A stretch of 64,000 nucleotides of DNA from Rhodoferax sp. (GTDB taxonomy: Bacteria; Pseudomonadota; Gammaproteobacteria; Burkholderiales; Burkholderiaceae_C): contig NZ_JABBPD010000003.1 in NCBI RefSeq assembly GCF_012927445.1, positions 1 through 64,000 of the forward strand, read 5' to 3'. Position 1 is the stretch's first letter, and each line of letters begins with the position of its first letter. Shown in pieces: positions 26,815-34,572 of the stretch. The notes below the pieces were generated by a model that worked only from the letters and a program-made list of their open reading frames with translations, made no database searches and was not told where the DNA came from. Both the position numbers and the translations under genes were made by a program.

Positions 26815-27489
26815 CTACTTGGCAGTTGCCAGCCGGAAGCTGCCCGTCGGACCGGCAATGACGCGACCACTTTCAATTAATTTTTTGGTGGCTGCGGTCA
26901 TCGAACCCAAGGGGATTCCCGTCTCTTGTCCAGCGGCAGTTTGACTTAGCACCGTAAATTTCTTGGAGTTAAGAATCTTCTCAAAATACTGTAAAAGTTT
27001 GGCGGGATTCCCGTTGAGCTGCTGAGTACTTTTTCTAACACCAACTGGCTTGACCGGGCTTGGGCCTGGTTTTGGGGCGCGGGTACTGCGGGTCGTGCCA
27101 GACTTCAATTTCTTCTTCTTGCTTTTAACCAACACATCCGTGGGTGTCATGTCATTTTGACTAACCACACTCGCATCGTTAGCGCGTATCGGCGCGGCAA
27201 GAGAGGCGACTTGCACCACGAGTGGTTGATCATCCGCGATCAATTCAGCCGCCACTTGGTACACCTTCTTGATCTCTTCCTCGATCCCTGCCATCGTTTG
27301 TGAGAGGCGAGCGACAACCTTCCAGTTCTCAAACAAGCTGTCATTGCCCAGGTGATACGGGTTTGACACCATCGCGGCATTGACACGCTGCGCGTAGTCC
27401 TTGACGGCGTTCTTGAGTTCGAGATCGGCTGAAAATACAGCTGCACCGGCCTGTTGGATGGCTGACAGCGTTGCGCTAGAGAGTGACAT
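26815..27489 (-). CDS. Hypothetical protein with a basic linker and a winged-helix-like C-terminus
   Basis: 224 residues that I do not recognise as a named family. The first 95 residues are helical (WKVVARLSQTMAGIEEEIKKVYQVAAELI). Residues 120-160 form a Lys/Arg/Pro/Ser-rich low-complexity linker (KSKKKKLKSGTTRSTRAPKP). The last 65 resemble a winged helix-turn-helix (FTVLSQTAAGQETGIPLGSM). DNA binding is a reasonable guess only. A TGCCCTGG/CCAGGGCA hairpin lies 50 bases upstream (27538-27561). Confidence 0.6.
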   Translation of the reverse strand: MSLSSATLSAIQQAGAAVFSADLELKNAVKDYAQRVNAAMVSNPYHLGNDSLFENWKVVARLSQTMAGIEEEIKKVYQVAAELIADDQPLVVQVASLAAPIRANDASVVSQNDMTPTDVLVKSKKKKLKSGTTRSTRAPKPGPSPVKPVGVRKSTQQLNGNPAKLLQYFEKILNSKKFTVLSQTAAGQETGIPLGSMTAATKKLIESGRVIAGPTGSFRLATAK

Positions 27490-27675
27490 GGGCGGGATCC
27501 TTTTTCGATCTGAGGGGGAGACGAGATTTGTGCTGCATGCCCTGGGATGGATACCAGGGCACGGGCAGAAAACGTGAAGTTAATCCAACCATTGCAGATT
27601 AAGTATCTTATCGCGGGCTGGTTTTGCCCGGATTTTTACGGCAATAGTGGCTGCCGCATGCTTGAATTCAATGGC

Positions 27676-28194
27676 TTACAGTGCTTTTTGCACGACCGCA
27701 CCTTTGAATAGATAGGGTAGACGGGGCGCTGCGTTTTCTGCGATGCCGCCCTTGCTTTCTACGCTGATGGCCAGTTGCTGGACGTCAAGTAATGATTTTT
27801 CATTGGCCGCCAAACGCAAGGTCTTGCCTGCGCTTGCCAAAATGCCTAAGGAACGGGGTTTGCCATTGGCGGGCAGAGCCCACAGTTGCATGGTGTCTTC
27901 GCGTCCTTCGGACACACTGTTCAGGCGCTGAATCTGCAGCGCATTGTCTTGTGGGTCCAGTGTGACCAACAGGGCTGCTGCTTGCTGCTCGTCCAGGAGC
28001 ACCGCAATGTATTTGATTTGCGCGATGTTTTGAAGCTTGCCCTGTAATTGATTGATCTGGGCGGTGAACTGCTCATACATGCTCACCCCCGTGGCGGTGG
28101 CAAAAGCCATGACCAGCAGACAAACGATGGTGGCTGCGCGCCACCATGCCGCATGAGAGATCGGAGGCCGGGAGGGGGAGGCGGTTTCATTCAT
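27676..28194 (-). CDS. RskA-like anti-sigma factor C-terminal domain protein, no sigma-binding domain
   Basis: 172 residues: a short cytoplasmic tail, one membrane helix (about 17-40), then a periplasmic domain. The pattern IQRLNSVSEGREDTMQLWALPANGKPRSLGIL and LAISVESKGG matches the RskA/anti-sigma-K C-terminal domain. The usual N-terminal zinc-binding anti-sigma domain is missing, and no ECF sigma gene is adjacent. It may be an orphan or degraded anti-sigma protein or a domain with another role. Confidence 0.65.
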   Translation of the reverse strand: MNETASPSRPPISHAAWWRAATIVCLLVMAFATATGVSMYEQFTAQINQLQGKLQNIAQIKYIAVLLDEQQAAALLVTLDPQDNALQIQRLNSVSEGREDTMQLWALPANGKPRSLGILASAGKTLRLAANEKSLLDVQQLAISVESKGGIAENAAPRLPYLFKGAVVQKAL

Positions 28195-28402
28195 TCGTAT
28201 TAATTCTCTTGATAAGGGTTTGCAGCATTTCCGCTGCCTTGTTGTTAATTTGGCAGGTCCAGCAGCACTAAATTATCGTGCACCGTGATGCAACGCAGTA
28301 ACTGCTCACGCGCCTTGTCGGTATGGGCGGAGCCAGCTTAATCCTAAGCAACCTGGGTCGGCAATGATTAGAAAATTTTGTATTTGGCATGCCGTCACGG
28401 CC

Positions 28403-28445
28403 TAATGCGATCCTGATGCGATCCTGATGCGGCGGGTGGTACGCT
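28403..28445 (+). promoter_or_regulatory. Three 11-bp direct repeats and -10 box upstream of kdpD
   Basis: Three tandem units beginning at 28403, 28414 and 28425, sharing T-N-ATGCG with an exact 11-bp period (TAATGCGATCC, TGATGCGATCC, TGATGCGGCGG). A candidate -10 hexamer, TACGCT at 28440-28445, lies 15 bases after the start of the last unit. Tandem repeats with a helical-turn period are typical of OmpR/PhoB-family regulator sites, and kdpE encodes such a regulator. Similar repeats occur before kup. Confidence 0.6.
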
Positions 28446-28454
28446 GGCGTCATC

Positions 28455-29954
28455 ATGAATTCTCACCCGGTTTCTGACGCTAGTCATCACCCAGTGCGCA
28501 ACTGGATCGTTGTCGCTTTGCTATTGGCCGCCGCGACCATATGTAGCTTTCTGCTTGATCGTTATGTCTCGCTGACAAGCCAGGCCATGATTTATGTATT
28601 GGCGGTTGTGATTGCCGCCTATAAATTGGACTGGATTGAGTCGGCCATCTGCGCGGTGGGGGCTGTCACGGCCTTGAACTTCTTTTTTGTCCCACCGCGC
28701 TGGACATTTGCGGTCGAAAACCAGGAGCACTTCATTGGACTGGGCGCCATGCTGGTGGTTGCCTTGGTTATCAGTCGCCTCGCTACGGGCGTTCGGCGTG
28801 AATCCGAGATCGCTCGTTTGAACGAGAGCCGCGCTCGGCAATTGCAAGCCCTGGCAAGCGACCTTTCCAATATCACTATGCCAGAAGAGGTCCTGGCGCT
28901 TGGCCAGAGAGCCCTGAACGCGGCCTTTGTTGGCCCTTGTTCGTTGATCTTGACGCAGGATGGGCGCAAACTGGAACATGCGGATGGACTTGCGACCGCG
29001 GTGCAGGACGGCTTGCGTTGTTGTATGGCGGAAGCCGCCGTGCTGGGGCCGGGGACCGGACGCTGGCCAGGACTTGATGCCTGGTATCTGCCTTTGGGTG
29101 ACAAAGGGCATGTAACCGGTGCCGTTTGTGTCGAGTCAGCTTTTGCCAATGATGCGAGTGGCTTGGAACATGCCAAAGCGCTTTGCGCCCTGCTGGCGCA
29201 AGCACTGTGGCGCCTGCGCCTGACTTCATCGATGCTTTCCGCCCAAAGCGAAGCGCAACGTCAGCAGCTTCAAAGCACTTTTTTAGCGGCCATCTCGCAC
29301 GATCTGCGAACACCGTTGGCCGCCATTGTTGGTGCGGCCTCTGCCTTACAGACTCAGCGTGACAAGCTGAGCTTGTCCGAGCAAGCGCGGCTGCTGGGCA
29401 GCATTGTGAGCGAGGCATCCTATCTGTCCACGGTAACTGAAAATACTCTCCAGCTAATGAGCCTCACCAGTTCGGCGCAGCAATTACGCCGGGATTGGGA
29501 GTCGTTGGAAGAGATCGTTGGCGCCGTGCTGGCGCGCGTGCGGCAACGGGACCCTGAGCGCCGCATCAAGTCCAAAGTGCCTGAAGACCTCCCCCTGGTC
29601 AAGGCAGATCCGGTGCTGCTCGCGCAATTGATCGGCAATCTGCTGGATAACGCACTGAAATACAGCGATGGTGCGATTGATCTGACGGTGAACTTAGAGG
29701 GCCAGGCGATTGTTGTTTCCGTCAAGGATCGGGGCCCCGGTATCCCCGAAGCAGAGCAAGAAGCCATTTTTGAGCCTTATTCACGCAGTGATCAGTCCGG
29801 CCAGCGGGGTGCCGGTCTGGGACTGGCGCTGTGTCGGGCCATAGCCCAGGCGCATGGTGGGCAACTGAAACTTCGACCGCGTACCGGTGGTGGGAGCATT
29901 TTTTACTTCACCGTGCCGGTTGATGTTCTGCAACCGGGCAAGGAGCTCGCATGA
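28455..29954 (+). CDS. kdpD: KdpD-like sensor histidine kinase lacking the N-terminal KdpD/USP domains
   Basis: 499 residues against about 890 in classical KdpD. It begins directly with the four-helix DUF4118 membrane domain (18-110, including LNFFFVPPRWTF). A GAF-like region (130-250) follows, then the kinase: H-box His282 in ISHDLRTPLAAIVG, N-box NLLDNALKYSD, GPGIPE and GAGLGLALCRAI. The cytoplasmic Walker-containing KdpD domain and the universal-stress domain are absent. Its stop overlaps the kdpE start. Confidence 0.88.
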   Translation: MNSHPVSDASHHPVRNWIVVALLLAAATICSFLLDRYVSLTSQAMIYVLAVVIAAYKLDWIESAICAVGAVTALNFFFVPPRWTFAVENQEHFIGLGAMLVVALVISRLATGVRRESEIARLNESRARQLQALASDLSNITMPEEVLALGQRALNAAFVGPCSLILTQDGRKLEHADGLATAVQDGLRCCMAEAAVLGPGTGRWPGLDAWYLPLGDKGHVTGAVCVESAFANDASGLEHAKALCALLAQALWRLRLTSSMLSAQSEAQRQQLQSTFLAAISHDLRTPLAAIVGAASALQTQRDKLSLSEQARLLGSIVSEASYLSTVTENTLQLMSLTSSAQQLRRDWESLEEIVGAVLARVRQRDPERRIKSKVPEDLPLVKADPVLLAQLIGNLLDNALKYSDGAIDLTVNLEGQAIVVSVKDRGPGIPEAEQEAIFEPYSRSDQSGQRGAGLGLALCRAIAQAHGGQLKLRPRTGGGSIFYFTVPVDVLQPGKELA

Positions 29955-30637
29955 CTTTGCTTGTACTGGTGGTCGAAGACGACCGGGAGATTCGGGCGTT
30001 GATCCAGTCTTCCCTGTCGGTGGAGGGGTTTGAGGTTCAGACGGCCGTGTCAATGAGCGAAGCCAGTGCATTACTGCGGCATGACCCGCCTGATGTCATC
30101 GTGCTTGATTTGGGATTGCCTGACGGCGATGGGGTACAGCTGGTGCGCGAGGTGCGCAAGCGCAATGCTGTGCCGATCATTGTGGTGTCCGCACGCCATC
30201 AGGAAACGCAAAAAATACTGCTGCTCGATGCCGGGGCCGATGATTACCTGACAAAGCCGTTCAGCGTGGGCGAACTACTGGCACGCATTCGGGTGTCCCT
30301 GCGCCACCGTGGCACGGCCCTGGCCGCGGCAGTGACGGTGCATGAACTGGACGATCTGCGCATTGACCTTGCATCACATGTTGTGAAGCGCAATAGTGAA
30401 GTGTTGCATCTCACACCCACCGAGTTCAAGTTGCTTGCCCGACTGGTGCGCAGTGCGGGCAGGGTGGTGACGCATCGGCAGTTATTGACCGATGTCTGGG
30501 GGCCTGAGTTCACGGAACACACGCATTATTTGCGACTGTACATGGCTCAATTGCGGGCAAAGATCGAGCGCGATCCCGCCGAACCGAGGCATTTGCTCAC
30601 CGAAACCGGCGTGGGTTATCGGCTGGCAGTAGCCTAA
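29951..30637 (+). CDS. kdpE: KdpE-like OmpR-family response regulator
   Basis: 228 residues. The receiver domain has Asp10-Asp11, phospho-acceptor Asp53 and Lys102 (DYLTKPF). The C-terminal winged helix reads LTPTEFKLLARLVRSAGRVVTHRQLLTDVWG, as in KdpE. It overlaps kdpD by four bases and is followed 72 bases later by kup, so Kup is the likely target rather than the absent KdpFABC pump. Confidence 0.92.
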   Translation: MTLLVLVVEDDREIRALIQSSLSVEGFEVQTAVSMSEASALLRHDPPDVIVLDLGLPDGDGVQLVREVRKRNAVPIIVVSARHQETQKILLLDAGADDYLTKPFSVGELLARIRVSLRHRGTALAAAVTVHELDDLRIDLASHVVKRNSEVLHLTPTEFKLLARLVRSAGRVVTHRQLLTDVWGPEFTEHTHYLRLYMAQLRAKIERDPAEPRHLLTETGVGYRLAVA

Positions 30638-30648
30638 GTTAGTTTTCC

Positions 30649-30680
30649 TTATGCGTTCCTGATGCGTCCAGGGTGATAGT
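30649..30680 (+). promoter_or_regulatory. Two 11-bp direct repeats and -10 box upstream of kup
   Basis: Units at 30649 (TTATGCGTTCC) and 30660 (TGATGCGTCCA) repeat with the same 11-bp period and the same ATGCG core as the units upstream of kdpD. A candidate -10, GATAGT at 30675-30680, lies at the identical distance from the last unit as in the kdpD promoter. A KdpE-controlled kup promoter is inferred. Confidence 0.6.
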
Positions 30681-30709
30681 GGCACCCTGTTCACAGTCTA
30701 TGGATTGCA

Positions 30710-32587
30710 ATGAGTAAAACTTCAGATCGGGAAAGCCTCGCGGCGCTCACCTTGGGTGCTATGGGCGTGGTGTACGGCGATATTGGTACCAGTCCCCTGT
30801 ACACCATGAAAGAAGTCTTCAGCCCGGCTACCGGTATTCCGCTGGACGCGACCCATCTCATCGGCGCTGTCTCCGTCATTTTTTGGGGCTTGATGATGGT
30901 CGTCACACTGAAATATGTGTTGCTGATCCTGCGTGCCGACAACCGGGGCGAAGGCGGCATCATGGCCTTGACGACACTTGCGGCCAATGCCGCCGGAAAA
31001 ACTCCGCAGCGACGCACGATTTTGCTGTTGATGGGCGTGTTTGGCGCGGCCCTGTTTTATGGCGACAGTGTGATCACACCAGCCATTTCCGTACTGAGTG
31101 CAGTCGAAGGGTTGGAGGTGGTCACGCCGGCATTCAAGCCCTATGTGTTGCCCATTTCAGTGGCGGTTCTCATCGGACTTTTTGCGGTGCAACGCTATGG
31201 CACTGGCCTGGTCGGCAAGCTGTTCGGGCCGGTGATCATGGTGTGGTTTGGCGTATTGGCCTTCACTGGGATTTCGGAGATCATTCAGCAGCCGGCTATT
31301 TTGGCGGCACTGAATCCATTGAACGGTCTGGCCTTTTTGCGCTCACAGGGCTGGCATATGTTTGTGGCGGTGGGGGCCATCGTGTTGGCGTTCACGGGCG
31401 CCGAGGCGCTTTATGCTGACATGGGTCATTTTGGCAAACGGCCGATCCAGCTTGCCTGGATCGGCCTCGTGTTGCCGGCCCTGGCCATCAATTACATGGG
31501 GCAGGGCGCATTGCTCATGCGTGACCCGTCCGCGCTTGAAAATCCGTTCTATCGCCTGTTCCCCCAAACTTGGCTTATCGCCGCCGTCGTGTTGGCAACA
31601 CTGGCAACCGTTATCGCGTCCCAGGCGGTCATCTCGGGGGCCTACTCCATGACCAAGCAGGCTATCCAGCTGGGACTGCTGCCCCGCATGCAAGTGCATT
31701 ACACCTCGGCGAAGGAAGTCGGCCAGATATACATGCCGGAGGTGAACTGGATTCTGCTGGTCTCCGTTTTGCTTGCCGTTGTTGGCTTCGGCAGTTCTTC
31801 TGCCCTGGCGTCTGCCTATGGTATTGCCGTGACCGTGACGATGTTGATCACGACCGCGTTGACTTTCTTCGTCATCCGCCACGGTTGGGGATATTCAGTG
31901 CCGGTGGCGCTCGCAGCGACGAGTGTGTTTTTAGCCCTGGATGTGCTTTTGGTGGTGTCTTGCTCACTTAAATTTCTCCAAGGGGGTTGGTTTCCGCTGG
32001 TGCTTGGCGCCGCCATCTTTATGATCATGGCAACTTGGAGGCAAGGTCGTGAATTGCTGATTGAGAGCATTCGCCACGATGATCCCGAATTGCTGCCTTT
32101 CATTACGGCGTTGACCGAAGATCACGTGCATCGGGTTCCCCGCACGGCGGTTTATGCCGTCGCTAACCCGGATACTGTTCCGCAGGCCCTCATGCACAAC
32201 CTGAAACACAACCAGGTGCTGCACGAGCGCAATTTAATCCTCACGGTCGTGTTCCATGATGTGCCATGGATTCCGTTCGAGGAGCGTGTGCAGGTCAAGC
32301 CTTTGGTTTCCGGTTTCTGGCGGGTGCAGGTGAATTATGGTTTCAAAAATACACCTGATATACCGAAGGCGCTGGAACTCTGCCAGCCCCTTGGTTTGCC
32401 GATCAATCTGTTCGAGACTTCATATTTTCTAAGTCGCGAAATCGTGGTGCCGACCAAAGGCACCGGCATGGCACATTGGCGCGAAACACTATTTGCCTTG
32501 ATGTCACGCAATGCCGGCAGTGTGGCTGACTTTTTTTGCCTGCCCAATAATTGCGTGATTGAACTGGGGACGCGTGTTCAGATTTGA
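30710..32587 (+). CDS. kup: Kup low-affinity potassium uptake transporter
   Basis: 625 residues with about 12 membrane helices and a hydrophilic C-terminal domain. The N-terminal [19 protein letters not shown] is diagnostic of KUP/HAK/KT transporters, as are [29 protein letters not shown] and the final [19 protein letters not shown]. It imports K+ with H+ in the inner membrane. Promoter repeats suggest control by the adjacent KdpDE-like pair. Confidence 0.96.
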   Translation: MSKTSDRESLAALTLGAMGVVYGDIGTSPLYTMKEVFSPATGIPLDATHLIGAVSVIFWGLMMVVTLKYVLLILRADNRGEGGIMALTTLAANAAGKTPQRRTILLLMGVFGAALFYGDSVITPAISVLSAVEGLEVVTPAFKPYVLPISVAVLIGLFAVQRYGTGLVGKLFGPVIMVWFGVLAFTGISEIIQQPAILAALNPLNGLAFLRSQGWHMFVAVGAIVLAFTGAEALYADMGHFGKRPIQLAWIGLVLPALAINYMGQGALLMRDPSALENPFYRLFPQTWLIAAVVLATLATVIASQAVISGAYSMTKQAIQLGLLPRMQVHYTSAKEVGQIYMPEVNWILLVSVLLAVVGFGSSSALASAYGIAVTVTMLITTALTFFVIRHGWGYSVPVALAATSVFLALDVLLVVSCSLKFLQGGWFPLVLGAAIFMIMATWRQGRELLIESIRHDDPELLPFITALTEDHVHRVPRTAVYAVANPDTVPQALMHNLKHNQVLHERNLILTVVFHDVPWIPFEERVQVKPLVSGFWRVQVNYGFKNTPDIPKALELCQPLGLPINLFETSYFLSREIVVPTKGTGMAHWRETLFALMSRNAGSVADFFCLPNNCVIELGTRVQI

Positions 32588-32647
32588 TGCAATTCGTTAT
32601 TCGGCAAAACGCAGAAAGATGAGTTATTTACTTGACTGGGATCTATG

Positions 32648-32735
32648 CCAACTGCTGGTTGGGGTAATTTAGTAGAAGCGCTATCATCCAAAATATTGGG
32701 GTCAGGGTAATTTCCGTTATCTTCACGTCGACCCC
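32648..32735. other. Inverted repeats between kup and the next gene
   Basis: Two palindromes lie in this 172-base gap. CCAAC/GTTGG with a 5-base loop (32648-32662) could be a weak kup terminator. A pair GGGGTC (32698-32703) and GACCCC (32730-32735) flank GGGTAATTTCCGTTATC. The GGGGTCAGxGTAATTT form recalls sequences associated with REP-type (RAYT) transposases; this is recognition by eye only. Confidence 0.4.
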
Positions 32736-32759
32736 GTTGTTTGAACTGGAGGTTGGAAA

Positions 32760-33677
32760 ATGCGTTATTTGATTATTCTGGTTGCGATGGTGTTGGGGTT
32801 TGTGACTTCGGCTATGTCGCAGGTAAGCATTGGCATCGGACTTCCAAATGTGAGCATCGGGATTAACCTGCCGGTGTATCCAGAACTGGTTCGGGTGCCG
32901 GGTTATCCGGTCTATTACGCACCGCGACTGAATTCGAACTTTTTCTTTTACGATGGGATGTACTGGGTCTACCAAGAGGACAACTGGTACGCGAGTTCCT
33001 GGTACAACGGGCCTTGGGGTCTTGTAGCTCCAGAGTTTGTGCCATTGTTCGTTTTGCGAATTCCTGTGCGTTACTACCGGGTTCCTCCTGTGTACTTCCG
33101 CGGATGGCGGTCGGATGCGCCACCTCGCTGGGGTGAGCACTGGGGCAATGAATGGCAGCAGCATAGAAGCGGATGGGACCGATGGAATCGCAGGTCTTCG
33201 CCCGCGCCAGCGCCGTTACCGCTCTACCAGCGTCAGTATTCAGGGGATCGCTATCCCCGAGTGGAGCAGCAACACGAGCTTCAAAGCCAGAAATACCGTT
33301 ACCAGCCGCGTGATGCTGTAGTTCGTCAGCATTATCAGGAACAAGTGACACCCAAAGCGCCCACCTCTTTACAGCGGGGGGATCAAGGTCGTTCTGTTAT
33401 TCCACCACGCGCGCAGGTGCCGCAACAGGGTCGCGAAGAGGTTCAGCGGGCAGTCCCCGCACAAATCCCTTCTCGTCCGAGAGGTCCCGCCGTTCAAGAT
33501 CAGCGGCAACAGCAACAGCAACAACCTCAAGGTGCTGCGCAGCGTGAACAACAAAATCGAGCATCAAGCCAGGAAAACATGCCGAATGAGAGAGGTCCAC
33601 AGGAATCAAGACGCGGTCAGTGGCAGGAGAAAGACCGTGAAAAAGGCGAGGGAAGAGGTCCGGATCGCAATAGGTAA
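32760..33677 (+). CDS. Exported Tyr/Trp-rich protein of unknown function with a Gln-rich tail
   Basis: 305 residues. A signal peptide (MRYLIILVAMVLGFVTSAMSQ) precedes a region rich in Tyr, Trp, Pro and Gly (YPVYYAPRLNSNFFFYDGMYWV, WYASSWYNGPWG, residues 30-140). The C-terminal half is low complexity and Gln/Arg/Pro-rich. Many proteobacteria carry such YxxP...YW proteins, probably envelope-associated, with no assigned role. A GGAGG ribosome-binding site lies at 32748-32752. Confidence 0.8.
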   Translation: MRYLIILVAMVLGFVTSAMSQVSIGIGLPNVSIGINLPVYPELVRVPGYPVYYAPRLNSNFFFYDGMYWVYQEDNWYASSWYNGPWGLVAPEFVPLFVLRIPVRYYRVPPVYFRGWRSDAPPRWGEHWGNEWQQHRSGWDRWNRRSSPAPAPLPLYQRQYSGDRYPRVEQQHELQSQKYRYQPRDAVVRQHYQEQVTPKAPTSLQRGDQGRSVIPPRAQVPQQGREEVQRAVPAQIPSRPRGPAVQDQRQQQQQQPQGAAQREQQNRASSQENMPNERGPQESRRGQWQEKDREKGEGRGPDRNR

Positions 33678-33820
33678 TGGGCGCCTCCAGTAACTTTAAT
33701 TAGCCTTAATTGAAGCGCAGTCGCACCGCCTTGTGACGCTGAAATTTGCCCAAATACAGCGCTGCGGTGACGAGGCGCTCACTTGGTTGACAATCACGGG
33801 TTGATCTAACGTTTAATCTC

Positions 33821-34519
33821 ATGACCCGAACCACATCAGAAGCCCCCGTCCAACCCGGTGAGACCACGCCAGCAAGCGAGCAAACCGGGCAACTGGATCG
33901 TTCGAAAGCTGTTCAACCTGTTCTTGAAAAGCTGTTTGAGCTTTATCCGCATCTCTTTGGTGCTGAGTTTTTGCCCCTCAAGCTGGGAATTTTTCAGGAA
34001 CTTTTGGCCAGTCACCCTGAGCATTTCGAGCGCGACACCCTGAAGGCCGCTCTGGGTCGGCATACGCGTTCCGCGCGTTACCTGCAAAGCGTGGCCGCGG
34101 GCAACAAGCGGCACGACCTTCAGGGTCTAGCCGTGGATAACGTGTCTCCTGCGCATGTTTATTTGGCCATGCTTGAACTGTTCCGCCGCCGACAGGGCCG
34201 TTCGCGAGAGGATTTACGACCGAAGTTTCGCGCACAGCTTATTGCTGCGTTTGAGTCGTCTGGTTTAAATCGTCAAGAGTATCTGTCGACGGTGCAGACA
34301 CAAGATGTTGATGCCAACACCCTGCTGGAGGAAGCGCTCGCCGAGTACGATCAAAAGCTGGCCAAGCAAGAAGCACTCGTCCGGGCCTTCAATAGCAGTG
34401 GCAAGACACTTGAAGAGTTTGCCGATATGTATGGTTTGGATAAGCGCGACGTGAAAATCGCGCTTGATCGAAATATCGGTCTGCAAACCCCTGTGAGCAA
34501 TACGCAGTCCGAGAGTTAA
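33821..34519 (+). CDS. proQ: ProQ/FinO-family RNA chaperone
   Basis: 232 residues. A Gln/Thr/Glu-rich N-terminal tail is followed by a ProQ/FinO domain at about 30-130 (LFELYPHLFGAEFLPLKLGIFQELLA, LKAALGRHTRSARYLQSVAAG, RHDLQG). A helical C-terminal extension follows (KLAKQEALVRAFNSSGKTLEEFADMYG). Such proteins bind structured sRNAs and mRNA 3' ends. The Tudor-like C-terminal domain of E. coli ProQ is not evident. Confidence 0.88.
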   Translation: MTRTTSEAPVQPGETTPASEQTGQLDRSKAVQPVLEKLFELYPHLFGAEFLPLKLGIFQELLASHPEHFERDTLKAALGRHTRSARYLQSVAAGNKRHDLQGLAVDNVSPAHVYLAMLELFRRRQGRSREDLRPKFRAQLIAAFESSGLNRQEYLSTVQTQDVDANTLLEEALAEYDQKLAKQEALVRAFNSSGKTLEEFADMYGLDKRDVKIALDRNIGLQTPVSNTQSES

Positions 34520-34524
34520 AGCGA

Positions 34525-34550
34525 CAGAACCCGCATTTATGCGGGTTCTG
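34525..34550. terminator. Hairpin terminator between proQ and the liv operon
   Basis: A perfect 11-bp stem, CAGAACCCGCA and TGCGGGTTCTG, with a 4-base loop lies between two convergent genes, five bases after the proQ stop. No long T-run follows on either strand, so it may act bidirectionally but weakly. Confidence 0.7.
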
Positions 34551-34572
34551 TTGAGGGTTATGACAACAGGGT

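Noticed and set aside
27538..27561. TGCCCTGG/CCAGGGCA hairpin as an intrinsic terminator
   Set aside because: An 8-bp stem without any T-run on either strand, in a 186-base gap between same-strand genes. Not enough to call a terminator.
28403..28435. Tandem ATGCG repeats as a CRISPR-like or VNTR array
   Set aside because: Only three 11-bp units with no spacers, and a related pair before kup. The promoter position and helical period fit regulator sites better.
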